From Symbiodinium kawagutii (lineage: Eukaryota; Sar; Dinophyceae; Suessiales; Symbiodiniaceae): a stretch of DNA of 64,000 bases. Location of the stretch: NCBI GenBank assembly GCA_009767595.1, contig VSDK01028707.1:303851-367850 (forward strand), written 5' to 3'. Below the pieces are notes generated by a model, which was not told the origin of the DNA, made no database searches, and saw only the letters and a program-made list of their open reading frames with translations. Made by a program: the position numbers and the translations under genes. Each line of letters opens with the position of its first letter. Position 1 is the first letter of the stretch. Shown piece after piece: positions 53,135-64,000 of this stretch.

Positions 53135-53817
53135 CTGCAATGCTAGGAATGTTGCAAAAGTCTTTGGCTGGACACACACATAATATGAGAATCCTGACTG
53201 AAAACATGTGAACACCCAGGAATTATTCAGATTATGATGATTCATGATTTGTTCATGATTTATTCATGATTATTAATGCTCCGGTATTCCATGATTGTAT
53301 GGGTATTACTAAACATGGGAATTTCGCCACAGTGCGCCACACGAGCCATCACCAGCCCAACTTGACAGTGATCCTCCGCTGTCGGCTGTTTCTCCGCTCT
53401 TGGAAACCGTATGAAACCGAGCTCTTTCCGTGTGGAGAAACATCTCGGACTCCTTCCTTTTTATTGGTGATGCATGGTGGTATCCTCAGCTCCGCTTGCA
53501 GTTGTTAACCTATTCTGCTCGTGCTACGAGGTGGCCGTGTTTTGATTCTGGCATGATCTCACTGCCTCGCGGAAAGGGGGTGCCTGCTTTAGTGGGTGAA
53601 TCCCCAGGATAGCATGGAGCACACCTAATATAGCATGAATAGAACAAACCTAGTACCTAGGATTCAATAATCGGATGTATAATGTAATAATGTTTCAATC
53701 CTTTCAATCTAATGTGCATATTCATGCATTTCATAACATGTTCATTGCATTTTCATGGCATGTTTTTCTACATGTTTCACATCTCTTCTTGCGAGGCACG
53801 TGAGTCCGGCCCGGCAC
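53135..53817. other. Intron of the split gene
   Basis: Nothing else supported. Short attcatgatt repeats occur near 53.24-53.27 kb. Confidence 0.4.
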
Positions 53818-53917
53818 CTCATCCACTCGGCGCTGAGCACTTTGGGCGTCGGAGGCACGAACCAGGCAGAAGATGCGGCTGCATTCACCGGAGCTCACCA
53901 GAGCTGCCACCAGATGC
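53818..53917 (-). CDS. Thioester-reductase exon with CLVRA
   Basis: HLVAALVSSGECSRIFCLVRA followed by SDAQSAQRRVDE matches the helix and second strand of the NAD(P)-binding fold. The acceptor is CGAG|GCATCTG and the donor GATGAG|GTGCCG. Confidence 0.78.
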
Positions 53918-54189
53918 CTCGAAGTCAGTGGGAAAACATGTGAAAACATAGGAAAAATAGAGGAGAACATAGGGAAAAATATGAAAAATATAGGAAAACA
54001 TGCGAAAACCTCATCTCACTTCATCTAGCTTTCCAGCTCACCAAATTTGAAGCATTCGAAACATCTTCCTATACATTTTCTACATGTTGAAGCCAGATAT
54101 ATCTGAATCTAAAACGTAGCTTTTTTCAAATCTTACTTCTGGGAGTTCAAACATCTACGGCACCGGCGATTGCCACCATCCAAAATGGC

Positions 54190-54257
54190 CTGCCAAGAAA
54201 GCCGCATGCGCCAGTCACCAGGGGCGCACATAGCCCGTCACTGGCTGCTGCATGGAC
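54190..54257 (-). CDS. Thioester-reductase exon with the nucleotide-binding loop
   Basis: Reads LCAPLVTGACGFLG, the TGA.GFLG dinucleotide-binding loop at the start of the domain. The donor is GC (GGCAG|GCCATT), completing the Arg codon of GR-HLV with the next exon. The acceptor GGTCAG|GTCCAT is the likeliest. Confidence 0.75.
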
Positions 54258-54439
54258 CTGACCAAAGGGGGTCGCATGTCGTGTTGGAATTTTCAGTAAC
54301 CTCAAAAGTCATGTCGATGCAGTCTCCTACATACCTTCAGTTTTGCCATGACTGTCATAAGTTAGACATTGTTGTAGACATATAGTCATAGACATATTGG
54401 CATAGTTGGACTCCGCAAAACACCAAGACATTTCAAGGC

Positions 54440-54494
54440 CTTCATGCGTCCAATGGCACGGCTGACATATGCAGGCAAGACAATGGGCGGGCGC
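54440..54494 (-). CDS. Candidate upstream exon of the split gene
   Basis: RPPIVLPAYVSRAIGRMK between CTAGAG|GCGC and a GC donor ATGAAG|GCC, in phase with the next exon. No recognised motif. Confidence 0.35.
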
Positions 54495-54984
54495 CTCTAG
54501 CTTGGGATGCAAGTTTGCACAAAAAAAACATATAATAAAATATATAAGGACGATATGAAATACATCAATGAAACTACGGTACAACAAACCATGATTAAAC
54601 ATAATCAAATCAACAAGATAGTCAGTCAAATAAGGAATAAACTTTCAACATTGAAGCGCAACTGCACCAGGTTTGAAGATGTTTGAAGCAAACCCACAGT
54701 CTCTGAGGAGCCGACAATTCGCGTGGGATCGGTCGAGCACTGGGTCTGATCAAATTCTCGTCCTTGGACCATGTGAAGGCCTCGGCAGGTGTTGACAGTG
54801 ACGCACAAAACATCACGAAACAAATTTGAGTTGGCACTTGTCATCACTACACGACTTGGCATCAAAGAAGAGTAGTGACAAACAAAACATCACTTACTGA
54901 GAACAGATTTGTTTAGATGTGTGTTTTTGATTAGATTAGATTTCACAGTGACAGTGACAGTGTGCACCACTTGGCCGGGGACCT

Positions 54985-55190
54985 GTGGCGGAAGACCTGC
55001 GCAGCAAACAGAGTGGTACCAAGCACGTGTACGGCCGTGCCACGGCCTACTGCCAGGATCTGCGCAGGCAAACGCGCTGAAGGGCCCACCTCAGCTGGGT
55101 CGAAATGTCTCAAGATGTCGAGTCAGTGAGTCACTGAGTGCCCTGGCTGCAGACAACGGCGCCAGAACGCTGAAGTTGCCTGACAAGTCA
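54985..55190 (-). other. Possible carrier-protein-like exons
   Basis: Open minus-strand stretches with APLSAARALSDSLTRHLETF and LPAQILAVGRGTAVHVLG loosely resemble the second half of an acyl/peptidyl carrier domain, which would be expected just upstream of a thioester reductase. The phosphopantetheine serine motif itself was not found. Confidence 0.2.
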
Positions 55191-55749
55191 AAGAACTGAG
55201 TCGAACAACTAAGTCGCAACTTTCAAAGAAAATGCAGAGAATTTCAAGCGCCAAACACCATGCATCGCAGTCTAACGAAAGCGCTCCGTACTCTGCTCCG
55301 AAATTACGATGGTGTCTTCTTGCTTGGTTGTTTTCTATCTTTGCAGAGAATGTTTCTAGTCTTCTGTGAAGATCTGAGCCCATCTTTCCACCAAATTTTG
55401 AGATTCGCCTGTCTCTGCTGCCACAACAGCGGACGCATGGGACACCTGGCTGTGCTGCTTTGCCAAAGATATCGGTCCCTTGGCGCTGAGCTTCCAGCTG
55501 TACTGCCAGCTCCAATCACAACGGGACTGTTGCAAACACAGAACCTCGAGAAATGAAACAAATTAAGAAACAACATGAAACAACCAATTCAACAAATCTT
55601 TAAAACATCTTAAACAATTTACTTGAACTCATTCTCCTTTGTTACTTGGCATGTTACTTAGTATGTTACTATAAGATCTGGAACTTTCTTCAAAGGTGTG
55701 TCCGCTTACACGACCTTCTGAGTGCCCAGCTCGGCATCTCGCGGCTTAC

Positions 55750-55871
55750 CTCAGCGACTTCGACAACATGAGCCTTGCCCTCCACGGCGTCGCTGGGTCG
55801 CTGGCTCGCTGGGAGCAAACGCACGCTGGACAGTTGCGCCTGGCAGCAGAAGTCAGTCGCATCTTTCTCAC
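55750..55871 (-). CDS. Candidate exon with canonical splice sites
   Basis: Acceptor TTGAAAG|GTGAG and donor GCTGAG|GTAAGC enclose an open frame (EKDATDFCCQAQLSSVRLLP...). Codons favour G/C in third positions. Family not recognised. It may belong to the same split gene. Confidence 0.4.
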
Positions 55872-57299
55872 CTTTCAAGGCAAGGCAACTTTCATCGTTT
55901 CGTTGCTGTTTCGGTTGGTGGAAAGGTGCCTCCTTATCAATTGATGCACCCTTCCCCACAGTGAGCATCTCATGATCTCCAACCACAGGAGTCCTGAGGA
56001 TCTTGCAGCGATACAAACACAATTCCCAGTGGAAGAACTGCTTCTGGTGCCAAAATCATTTGTAAAAGTTAGCTGTGCATACTGGATCCATGTGGATCCC
56101 AACAGATTCATATAAATTCTATACGCCTGACTCTTGTCACATTCTCACAACGTGGCTTACAACGTGGCTTTGTCACATCAACTGCTTGGATCAAACACTA
56201 AGGATCAAACAAAACCAGCGCATCTGGACCAATCTTTGCTCCCATGAGCTGCAGCCAGCAGTTGTAAAACGGAGAACCCAAGGCCATGCCTTGAAAACAC
56301 CAAATGAACAAGAAACAGCTTCAACACCAGTGAAAACATCTGTGAAAGAGTGTAGAAATGTGTAAACAGCATCACAGGCGCTCTGATTTGGCACAGGAAC
56401 CTTCAACCTGGACTTTGCCTGTTCCAATTCGTGTCAGCTGTGACTGAAACTGCAAGTCCCTGGTCACCAGCTGGCAGCTGGACTCACCCTTGATGGGATT
56501 GAAGAAACTGCAAGTTCTTCAAATTTGATCTGCCCAGGGGCTCATGAAGACCGAGTGAGCCATGCCATTCAGCTGCTGAGAAAACCTCAAAACGACAACT
56601 CGGCAGAACTCGAATCACACAAACGCGGCTCAGCCGAGGCACATCATCAGGTGGCTGCCTGGAGAGCCATACCTGAAAATCGCCAATCGAAAACCAAAGA
56701 AACAAATTACCAAAGAAGCTAAATCAGAACAAAAGGTGATCAGAATTGCAAGCTAAATCAAGTATGAATATGTATGATTTATACTATGGATTCATACTGT
56801 AGCTCACAAGGTGATCAGAAACCTTTTTTTTACAGGAACGAGAAACAAAACAGTGTGTTTCTTGATATTGTTTCTTGTGTGAAACGGCACAAACAGGAAC
56901 CTAACCACGAACACAGGAGATGCGAAGGACTCCAAAGCTAAGCTGCTCCCTGCTAGCTGCAGCTGACAAAGGGCATGGATTCACCAATCAAAAACAGAAA
57001 AAGGGGAAATCAGAAAACTTGAATCATCATCATTTTTCCTCTATAACAAACCATTGTTGACATTTCAACTCACGTTTGGCAAAAACTTCTAATGTGTTTC
57101 TCAGTTTTTGATGCCAGAAGATGAGCATAGCCAGAGCCAGCATAGCTCATCTGTATCCCAAAGTGACCAGCAGCGAAGCTTTCGTCAATTCATTCAAGGC
57201 ACCATCGCCAGCTCCGGATGGAAGGACTTTTCACGACCCACTTCAGCACCACAGCCTGTCACTCCAGCCACAAACGAGTCAAAGTTTGCCAAAATTGGT
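55872..57299. other. No recognised gene
   Basis: Exon-like minus-strand stretches occur near 56.40-56.48 and 56.53-56.68 kb, but neither has a family match. Confidence 0.3.
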
Positions 57300-57425
57300 C
57301 GTGTTTCGAAGTTGAACAAGTTTAGCCACTTGTCAAGATTCGAAGTTGAACGAGTTTAGCCACTTGTCGAGTCTTGAGGTTCACCGAACTTGTCGAGATT
57401 CGAAGTTCAACAAGTTTAGCCACTT
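57300..57425. repeat. Imperfect tandem repeat, unit about 40 bp
   Basis: Three to four copies of gattcgaagttgaac(a/g)ag + tttagccacttgtc. Confidence 0.8.
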
Positions 57426-57845
57426 GTTGTGAAAGTCTTTGCGTTCAAGTGGCTAAAAGGCACAAACACCAGCCCAAAGCAAGGTATGCCAATGGTAAAC
57501 TGCCAGCCTTGGAACGGTGCAACATGCTGCAATAGCAAAAGCTCGTGCTTTGACGCTGAGGATTTGACCAGAGCCAATTGACCTGGAAAGAAATGACGAG
57601 AAATGATGAGTAGAAATACGTTTTGCTGCAATTTTTGACGAGTTTTTTTTGTGCGAGTTCTTGGCCTCGGCAAACTACGAATCATCGACCCATCTGCTGC
57701 TTCCATGTGGCCCTAGCAACTTGTGCCGGGACCAGCCCTACAGGACTTCGCTGCCAGGGCACTTGACCAGCCCTGCAGGTTTTGTGTGAAGGCGTTCAGC
57801 AAAACAGTGAGCAAGTACCTGCAGACGTATCACAACGTGCCATCG

Positions 57846-57910
57846 CAACGTGCCATTGCATGGCAATGGGAGGATGGCAATGGGAGGATGGCATGGGAGG
57901 ATGGCAATGG
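57846..57910. repeat. ggatggcaatggga tandem repeat
   Basis: About four copies of a 14-bp unit. Confidence 0.75.
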
Positions 57911-58836
57911 ACAGTTGGAATCAGTTTCTGCACAGGTCACATGGCCGGGAGAAGTGTGATGAGCAGCATCAACTGGAGGATTCCCGGGGCCAGCAGCGGG
58001 TACAAGATGCAAACCGCCCTACGCAGCGGCGGCACAACTCTTTGTAAAAAGAGATCAGAAGAAAGACATAGAAAGAAGCTCTCCTAAGAACTTAAGATTT
58101 GCAAAAATCTAGAATTTGCAGATCTGTTTTCACAATCCACTTAGGATTCTCTCTTTGTGTGACATCACATGTGATCAGAACATCGACATCTCTGCTTTCA
58201 CTCCTGCGCACCACACGGCGTCCCCAACTGCTGGCAGGGGCTTTGTTCAAGGTGCCACGGCGCATGATCACGCCAGGATTGCCTCGAAGGATTCAAGTCT
58301 GTTTGTGATGCCTCAATTGGGTGTCTCTCAAAATAGGGGACTCCAAAAATGAATGTTTTTTTAGAAACATCAGGTTTATTACCCGAAATGATTGAAGCAG
58401 GATGATTTGGGGGTAGCCCCGTTTTAAGAAACCACCAATTGAAGAAAACTATATTGATTGAAGTCAACTAGAAAACTATACTTTGCACTCTACTACAGCG
58501 TCATGAACATCATTGAGTAGCAGGCCATTAGACTATAATCATCCTGGAGTAGATAGAATATCCCCAATGTTCAATATCTAAACTGCCGAGGATGGTCCAA
58601 TTTCATAGCCGATCTACTCCAGATATGGCTATGTTAACCTTCAATCTACTTGTCTGTAATCAGTTCATCCATTCATCTTTTATCAGATCAGATTCCACTA
58701 CTGAACCAAACATCAAGCCATGAAAGCAGAATGGAGGTGACTTGATTTGAACACAATGAATTGGTGCTGAGCCAAATTTCTCAGGCTCTCTACAGAAAGG
58801 GACTGCTCACTATCAGGTTGGAACTTCGAAACTGGT

Positions 58837-58884
58837 GCCACCGGCACTGCCGCCGGCACTGCCACCGGCACTACCACCGGCACT
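58837..58884. repeat. 12-bp tandem repeat
   Basis: Four copies of gccaccggcact. On the minus strand they would encode a Val/Pro/Ala stretch inside an open frame running from about 58.99 to 58.72 kb. Confidence 0.8.
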
Positions 58885-59010
58885 TGCGGCATGCTTTGAG
58901 GCTCTGACCCACCAGTTGCAGGTCCGACTTCACTGGTCTTCCCGCAACACTCATGGCACCCACAACGCCTCGCGACTCGACCTTGGCAAAGCACTGTGAT
59001 GTTCACCATG

Positions 59011-59106
59011 ACCATGACATCACCATGACGTCACTGGTGACATCACCACTACAGTATGACAATGACATCACTATGACATCACTATGACATCACTAAGACA
59101 TCACTG
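59011..59106. repeat. atgacatcac repeat
   Basis: About eight diverged copies of an 11-12 bp unit. Confidence 0.75.
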
Positions 59107-59900
59107 TTGACTGCCTCTGACATCACCAGTTGGCAATCTTGGACTTCGCCAAGTCACATGCGAGTGCGGCAACATCACCGCATCTGCTCCCACGATGGCG
59201 CCCTTTCCGACCTGCCAAATGCAGGTGTACAGCAGTGGAAGCAGTGCACAAAGGTTCAACCAAGAATTCTGGCAGTCTCATCATGTCTCATCCCACAGAA
59301 AGATCGATCTTGGAGTCAGAATCCATGTGGATCCAACTGAAATTCATCAAGATTAGGAAATAATGATCCTAATTGATTGAACTCTTAAGCTGAATCATTC
59401 ATAAGGAAATGATCTTCCTTATCTTGCCTTGTTTCAACTTCGATCTTTCAGAAATGTGCAGTTGAGATCCCCACCTGGCAATCTCCCAAAGCTTGGTGGC
59501 TTAGAAGTAAGGCACCCTGACGGTGAACATGGTGCTGAATCGACATGTGCAACCCATCTGTGTGCAGAAACTGACCCCACGCGGATGCAATTTCAAGATG
59601 AAAACATAGGACTCATAGGACCCTCAACAAACAAAATCAGCTGCGGAGTTCTATGATGCCTGTGCCACATGCAGCTTGCGAGGCTCCAATGGCGGCTCAG
59701 TTATTGCCACCGTGGCAAATAAGGAGACTTCTCCTCGGAAACTGCTCAAGAAGGATCAAAAAAAAAGGCAAACTGAATCAATAAATCAACAAAAGATCTG
59801 GAGATGATCTTTTCCAACCAACCAACTTGACCGTTTGACTGGGTTCGTGGAGGGTTCAAACAGGTCTGAACTGGTTCACTTCTGCGCTCCACCTCAACAC

Positions 59901-60001
59901 CCTGGGGTCGCGGCCACCCAGCAGTCGCAAGTATAACGACATCGCCTTGGGACAATTTGCTTTGCAACGCTGCAACGGTAGTCTTTGCGATGAGTTGTTC
60001 T
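59901..60001 (-). CDS. Candidate exon
   Basis: Open frame TTVAALQSKLSQGDVVILAT ending at donor CCCAGG|GTGTTG. The acceptor CAAAG|AACAAC is less sure. Family not recognised. Confidence 0.3.
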
Positions 60002-61358
60002 TTGGGACAAAATGTCTTTGCTTTGAAAAAAAGGAAGCAATTTCTACAATTGAACAATTATTCAAATTAGACCGAGCAAGTTATAAGTTGGACAATGTTG
60101 GACGTTCTTTTTTGTGAAGCGGTCTCAAGGCAAAGGCCCAGGTTCCAGAGAGCTGCGCAGGATAACGGAAGAAGGTCAGCCTCTTTGCTGTGCCAAAGGT
60201 GGATGTATGATGATCTATGTAAATGGGATTAAGCGCATTGATCATGATTATGTAAAAAAATAGATGAATTTCCTTGCATTTCATGTTCGGCATTTTCTTG
60301 ACAGCACCTGAACTTTTTACCACGAGATGTCTGAATCTCTCTGAGTTCCAAGAGTGCTTCCGTAGGTGATGCTCACGATGCTCTCAGGTTGATCCTCTGA
60401 CTTCGAGTATGTTGGGATCCGGGCCGGGCCTAAGCAAAACTCGTCGAACCTGTCCAAGTTCGGAGTGCAATGGGGACAGCACTTGCAACATGATGACTCC
60501 ATCAGCGCCATGTGGTGATTCGAATCACATGTGGCATCTGTAGACATGTCCACATCACTTGTCCTCAGCATGTCCTGCCTGGAAAAACCAGGAGTTCCGA
60601 TTCTGAAAATTGCGAGATCCGCGGACAAACCTCATCCAAGGTGTCAACTCATGAGGACACAAATAAGGACTTCACACGATCTCCCGGATCTCCCGTCCTA
60701 CAAAGCAGCGCAGAAGAAATGGTCAAAGACCAACCATAGACCTTGGAGAAAGATGGAGAAAGATCAGATGGGGATAGATGGGGTACATGACTTCTCAATA
60801 GTCACATCATTTGAACTCTGACTCAACGGAAGTCTTCACATTTTCCCAAGGTCCCTGCTGCGAAACTCACAGCGACCATTCCTAATCGACAGCGATGTGA
60901 GCAAGAAAGGAAACTATTCCCGCCAAAAGGAAACAAGAAAACACATGCAGGAAAACATCATACAAAATGTTCCAGCACATGTTTCAACCGCATCTGAAAC
61001 CTGTTGCCATCAGTTGAGTTCACTGAATCCTTGCAGATTTTTTTGTTCAGCTTCATCCCTCCATGGTTTCTTGCCTGCTAAGCGTAGGCCGAACTCCAAG
61101 CGGTTCATCCCCAAATCGTGACCCACCTGGCGTGACAACACGGGGAGTCAATCCTAAGCGGCGCTAGGAAAGGCATCCACGAAGGATCCACAATGATGGA
61201 TCTTAAGAAGGCTATAGATTCGTGTGGCTCTTTGATTATGAATTGTTGAACCGAGGAACAAAATAGGAACATATAGGAACAGGCTGAAGTCACAGGTTGA
61301 AGTCACCCAACTGACCTCGAAACCGTTTGAAATCTGTGAGCTTTGAGGAGTTTCGCAC
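60002..61358. other. No recognised gene
   Basis: No supported features. Confidence 0.35.
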
Positions 61359-61460
61359 CTGGTCCGTGAGGCTGGCGAAGTCCAAACCCAACAGGACATC
61401 TGCTGAGGCCTCGCTGTCGAGAGGAGCATTGCTCATTGGATGGGCACCGACGGAAGGATC
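61359..61460 (-). CDS. Candidate 102-nt exon
   Basis: Exactly 34 codons between acceptor ACATAG|GATCC and donor GACCAG|GTGCG, reading SNAPLDSEASADVLLGLDF. Good codon bias. Family not recognised. Confidence 0.4.
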
Positions 61461-62212
61461 CTATGTCACACGGGTCACCTTAGCAGAGGCCTTTCCTGGG
61501 GTGAAAGATCCCATTTTGGGAGATGAACAGTTTAGAGTTTCATGATGCTTTGCGTGTCTGCTTTCCGCTCAAGGAAATCCTTGATGCTACACAAATGCTT
61601 GCATGATGTTGGCGAGTTGACACAAATCACCATAGGGAACGCTGATCAAAACATAATATATGCACAGAACTGATCACTTAAATTTCAAATGCAAAGCAAA
61701 ATTGATCACTAAAATTCACAAAAATGCACGTAATGTAAGTAAGTATCAAAATGTATCAAAATGTAACATTTTAGTGTACGTAAAGTATCAAAATCATAAT
61801 TGATGCACAAAATGTATCAAAATGGACAGGAGAAACTGCTCCAACAAGTTCAAATGCCTCGAACATCATGAAAATTGGCGTTCTGAGGAGGCCACCATCA
61901 CAGGCGGACCAAAGAGAAGCCACGTGGCAGCGAACAGCCACCCCTCTGGTTGATGCTGCCATTGCCACACCTGAAAGATGCTGGAAGTTCCATGAAGTTC
62001 CAAAAAACATCGAAGTGCTGCTGCCACCAAAGGCAGTTCCACTTTCGCACTTTCACAGCACTCACGAATCTACGCGGAAATGAAGAAGTGAAGATAAGTG
62101 AAGATAAGCGAAGAAGAAGTCTGTAAGTGACTTTCAAATGATGGAAGCAGCATGGAACTTGGAGTTGGAGTGACGTGACAACTTGGATCGGTGACTTGGC
62201 ACGGCAAGGCAC
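61461..62212. other. No recognised gene
   Basis: AT-rich atcaaaatg repeats at 61.7-61.83 kb. No gene supported. Confidence 0.35.
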
Positions 62213-62291
62213 CTTGCCATCTGCGTCACGGAAGCCTTGCAGATCCGACAAGACACCGAAAGCACAGTAGGCGCCCATGCTGCACAAGGTC
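62213..62291 (-). CDS. Candidate exon
   Basis: Acceptor GCTCAG|GACC and donor GGCAAG|GTGCC enclose MGAYCAFGVLSDLQGFRDAD. Family not recognised. Confidence 0.35.
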
Positions 62292-62367
62292 CTGAGCGTC
62301 ACATGTCACATGCGAACGAAACGGTTGTCACATTTTCTCGGAAGCATAAATAAAAACCACATGTAAG

Positions 62368-62445
62368 ATTCATCCTGATTCATCCTGACTCATCCTGATT
62401 CATCCTATTGATTCACCTCTTGTTCATGATTCATCCTGATTCATT
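62368..62445. repeat. gattcatcct tandem repeat
   Basis: Six or seven copies of a 10-bp unit. Confidence 0.8.
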
Positions 62446-63418
62446 TATTGATTTGGAGCTGTTTCCATGTTGCTTTGAGTCAGTGCTTTGGTCCGAACTG
62501 CAAGGACAGCGCCAGGAGCAAAGCGAAAATCTCGCCAAAGAGATCTCGACCTCGCGCAGCGCCCAGCCATGGCACCGGCACAGCCAGTGACGTGGGTCCT
62601 CCGTGGGTCGTGGCACGTGGGTCGTCCGTGGGTCCACCGGGCCACGGGCAGAGTCGGCCGGGAGGAAATCGGATCGGCTGCTGCCTGGTGACCATGGCAC
62701 AGCACCCGAGATACCCCGAGACTCCCGGCAGAACGCGCCTGGATTGAACCAAGGGAGCGCCCTTCCAAACCTGGGCAAAGACATGACTTGGAAACTCAGA
62801 AATCTCTTCTCCTTTCAGACTTCGCAAGGTCATGACTCGTTGAAAATTGCAGATCTAGGGACCGCATCAGCATGGACTTCCGCCAGAGATGGCCATCCCT
62901 TTCCTGCCAAGCGACAGAGCCATCTGGTAGCGTCCTCCCGGTTCGGCCGGAAAACAGCGACCTGGCCCGTTCTCAGACTTTGAAATGCCATGGAGGCCAT
63001 GTTCATGGTCTACATCTACATGGGCTATATCCACCGAAAACGTCTGTTTGCATTCTGCAGATTGTGTGAATTCTCGCTGCTGGCTATGTCTGTCGCCAGT
63101 TTTCAGAACTGGTCGCAAATGGTTGCAACATTCAGTATCATCACATGTTCTGGATCTGGGGTGTCACTCCACAGTGCTTTTATTCGAGCATTCCCACATT
63201 CTGTAATTCAATGAAAGTGAAAAAGCATAGAGCACGTGGAAGAACACTGTATACCTTTTCGGGAAAAGGTTTCACCCTTCATAGCTCTCAAGACATGCCG
63301 AGCCCCCGGCAATGGCTGAAGTGTTACATTGTCTCCGGCAACACAGCCCGCCGTGCACACCTTGCAGGCACAACGAAGAGTTCTGATGTTGAAAGTCCAC
63401 AACTTGGAGCTCTAAAAC
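62446..63418. other. No recognised gene
   Basis: A GC-rich part at 62.5-62.75 kb is open on both strands, with no family match. Confidence 0.3.
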
Positions 63419-63460
63419 TGGAAACTCAAAGAAACTCAAAGAAACTCAAAGAAACTCAAA
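63419..63460. repeat. aaactcaaag tandem repeat
   Basis: Four copies of a 10-bp unit. Confidence 0.85.
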
Positions 63461-63529
63461 CATTTAAAATCTATGAACATCTAAGATCATCTAAGAACTC
63501 AAACTTAAATCTATGAGCATCTAAGATCA

Positions 63530-63663
63530 TCAAAGTCGTCTTTCGATTTCTTTGAGTCGCTTGGAGGCGCCTTCCCATGTGGAGGCCGTCCTTGGGTCCC
63601 GGACCGCGTTCTCTCCCACAGCGCAGTAGTCTCCGAAGACCAGGCCACGGAGATGCAGAGACC
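63530..63663 (-). CDS. Candidate terminal exon
   Basis: Starts at acceptor GGCAG|GGTCTC, reads SLHLRGLVFGDYCAVGENAV then ASKRLKEIERRL and meets a UGA at 63530-63532. If real, it is the last exon of another minus-strand gene that begins beyond the window. Family not recognised. Confidence 0.35.
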
Positions 63664-63679
63664 CTGCCTGGAGAAAAGA

Positions 63680-64000
63680 AGAAGTAAATTGTTAGTATAA
63701 GTTTAAACTATATATGTATTCTATATATGTATTCTATATATATGTATTCTAAGTATAATTTAAAGTAACATATATAGTAAGTATACTCAACATATATCTT
63801 TAGTATAGTATGTTCAAATAGAAGAAGTATATCTAAATTATAGAATATATAGATATTATGATATCATAGAAGAATTAGAGAAATAGAGAAAGAAATAGAG
63901 AAAGTAAGAAGTAGAAGATAGTAGAAGAATATGAAGGAAAAGAAGTATAAAATAAAAAGAACGGAAGAAGGAAAAGAACGTGAAGAAAAGATGAAGGAAA
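63680..64000. repeat. AT-rich simple sequence
   Basis: Tatatatgtattc and gaagtagaag-type repeats run to the window end. Confidence 0.6.

Noticed and set aside
54622..54837. Adenylation-domain C-terminus (FTWSKDENLIRP region)
   Set aside because: It resembles the end of acyl-activating enzymes only faintly. Its position after the possible carrier region would be out of order.
61359..61460. Aspartic-protease-like box (VLLGLDF)
   Set aside because: Only a short hydrophobic match, with no DTG/DSG active site nearby.

Overview
The window looks like nuclear DNA of a dinoflagellate, probably of the Symbiodinium/Suessiales type. Three sequence signs support this. Two exact copies of the 22-nt dinoflagellate spliced leader (DinoSL) are embedded in introns. 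Introns use AG|G acceptors, and at least three well-supported donors are GC rather than GT. Coding DNA comes as many short exons (about 50-180 nt) spread over tens of kilobases and nearly all on one strand (minus). No rRNA, tRNA or CRISPR array was recognised.

Layout. (1) 1-19 kb: repeat-rich, gene-poor DNA. It holds a 2.5-kb pure-purine tract (2.1-4.7 kb), a 14-bp minisatellite bracketed by 192-bp direct repeats (8.7-9.6 kb), a decayed reverse-transcriptase fragment (14.0-14.6 kb), several other repeats and a few isolated exon-like stretches. (2) 19.9-24.0 kb and 53.1-54.5 kb: two halves of one minus-strand split gene encoding a thioester-reductase (NAD-binding_4) domain. (3) 24.1-53.0 kb: a head-to-tail pair of S-adenosylhomocysteine hydrolase (AHCY) genes on the minus strand. 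They fill what is inferred to be a single 29-kb intron of the thioester-reductase gene. (4) 54.5-64 kb: further exon-like stretches on the minus strand among short repeats.

AHCY copy 1 (24303-33891) assembles into four phase-compatible exons totalling 476 codons and looks intact. Its large intron holds a retroposed mRNA that still carries its DinoSL, followed by two LINE copies. AHCY copy 2 (34453-52850) is a pseudogene with a 5-bp deletion in exon 2, a 45-bp in-frame insertion in exon 1 and a LINE inserted in exon 4. Its large intron holds the same SL-bearing retrogene plus three LINE copies in a row, one apparently full length.

The full-length LINE (about 38.9-48.6 kb) has four open reading frames: an internally duplicated acidic protein, a charged ORF1-like protein, a protein with an OTU-type cysteine protease and Cys/His modules, and an AP-endonuclease/reverse-transcriptase protein. 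The last two share a frame and are separated only by a UGA that is also present in the related copy of unit 1. Each LINE boundary on the 3' splice site of the large AHCY intron carries the sequence ACCTGAG|GTTG. Repeated insertion therefore appears to have duplicated the splice acceptor each time, which would let the intron grow without losing the exon. A second, unrelated LINE with an RNase H domain, a 16-bp target duplication and an (ATC)n tail interrupts exon 4 of copy 2.

All exon joins come from splice motifs, reading phase and family resemblance. None has been tested against transcripts.
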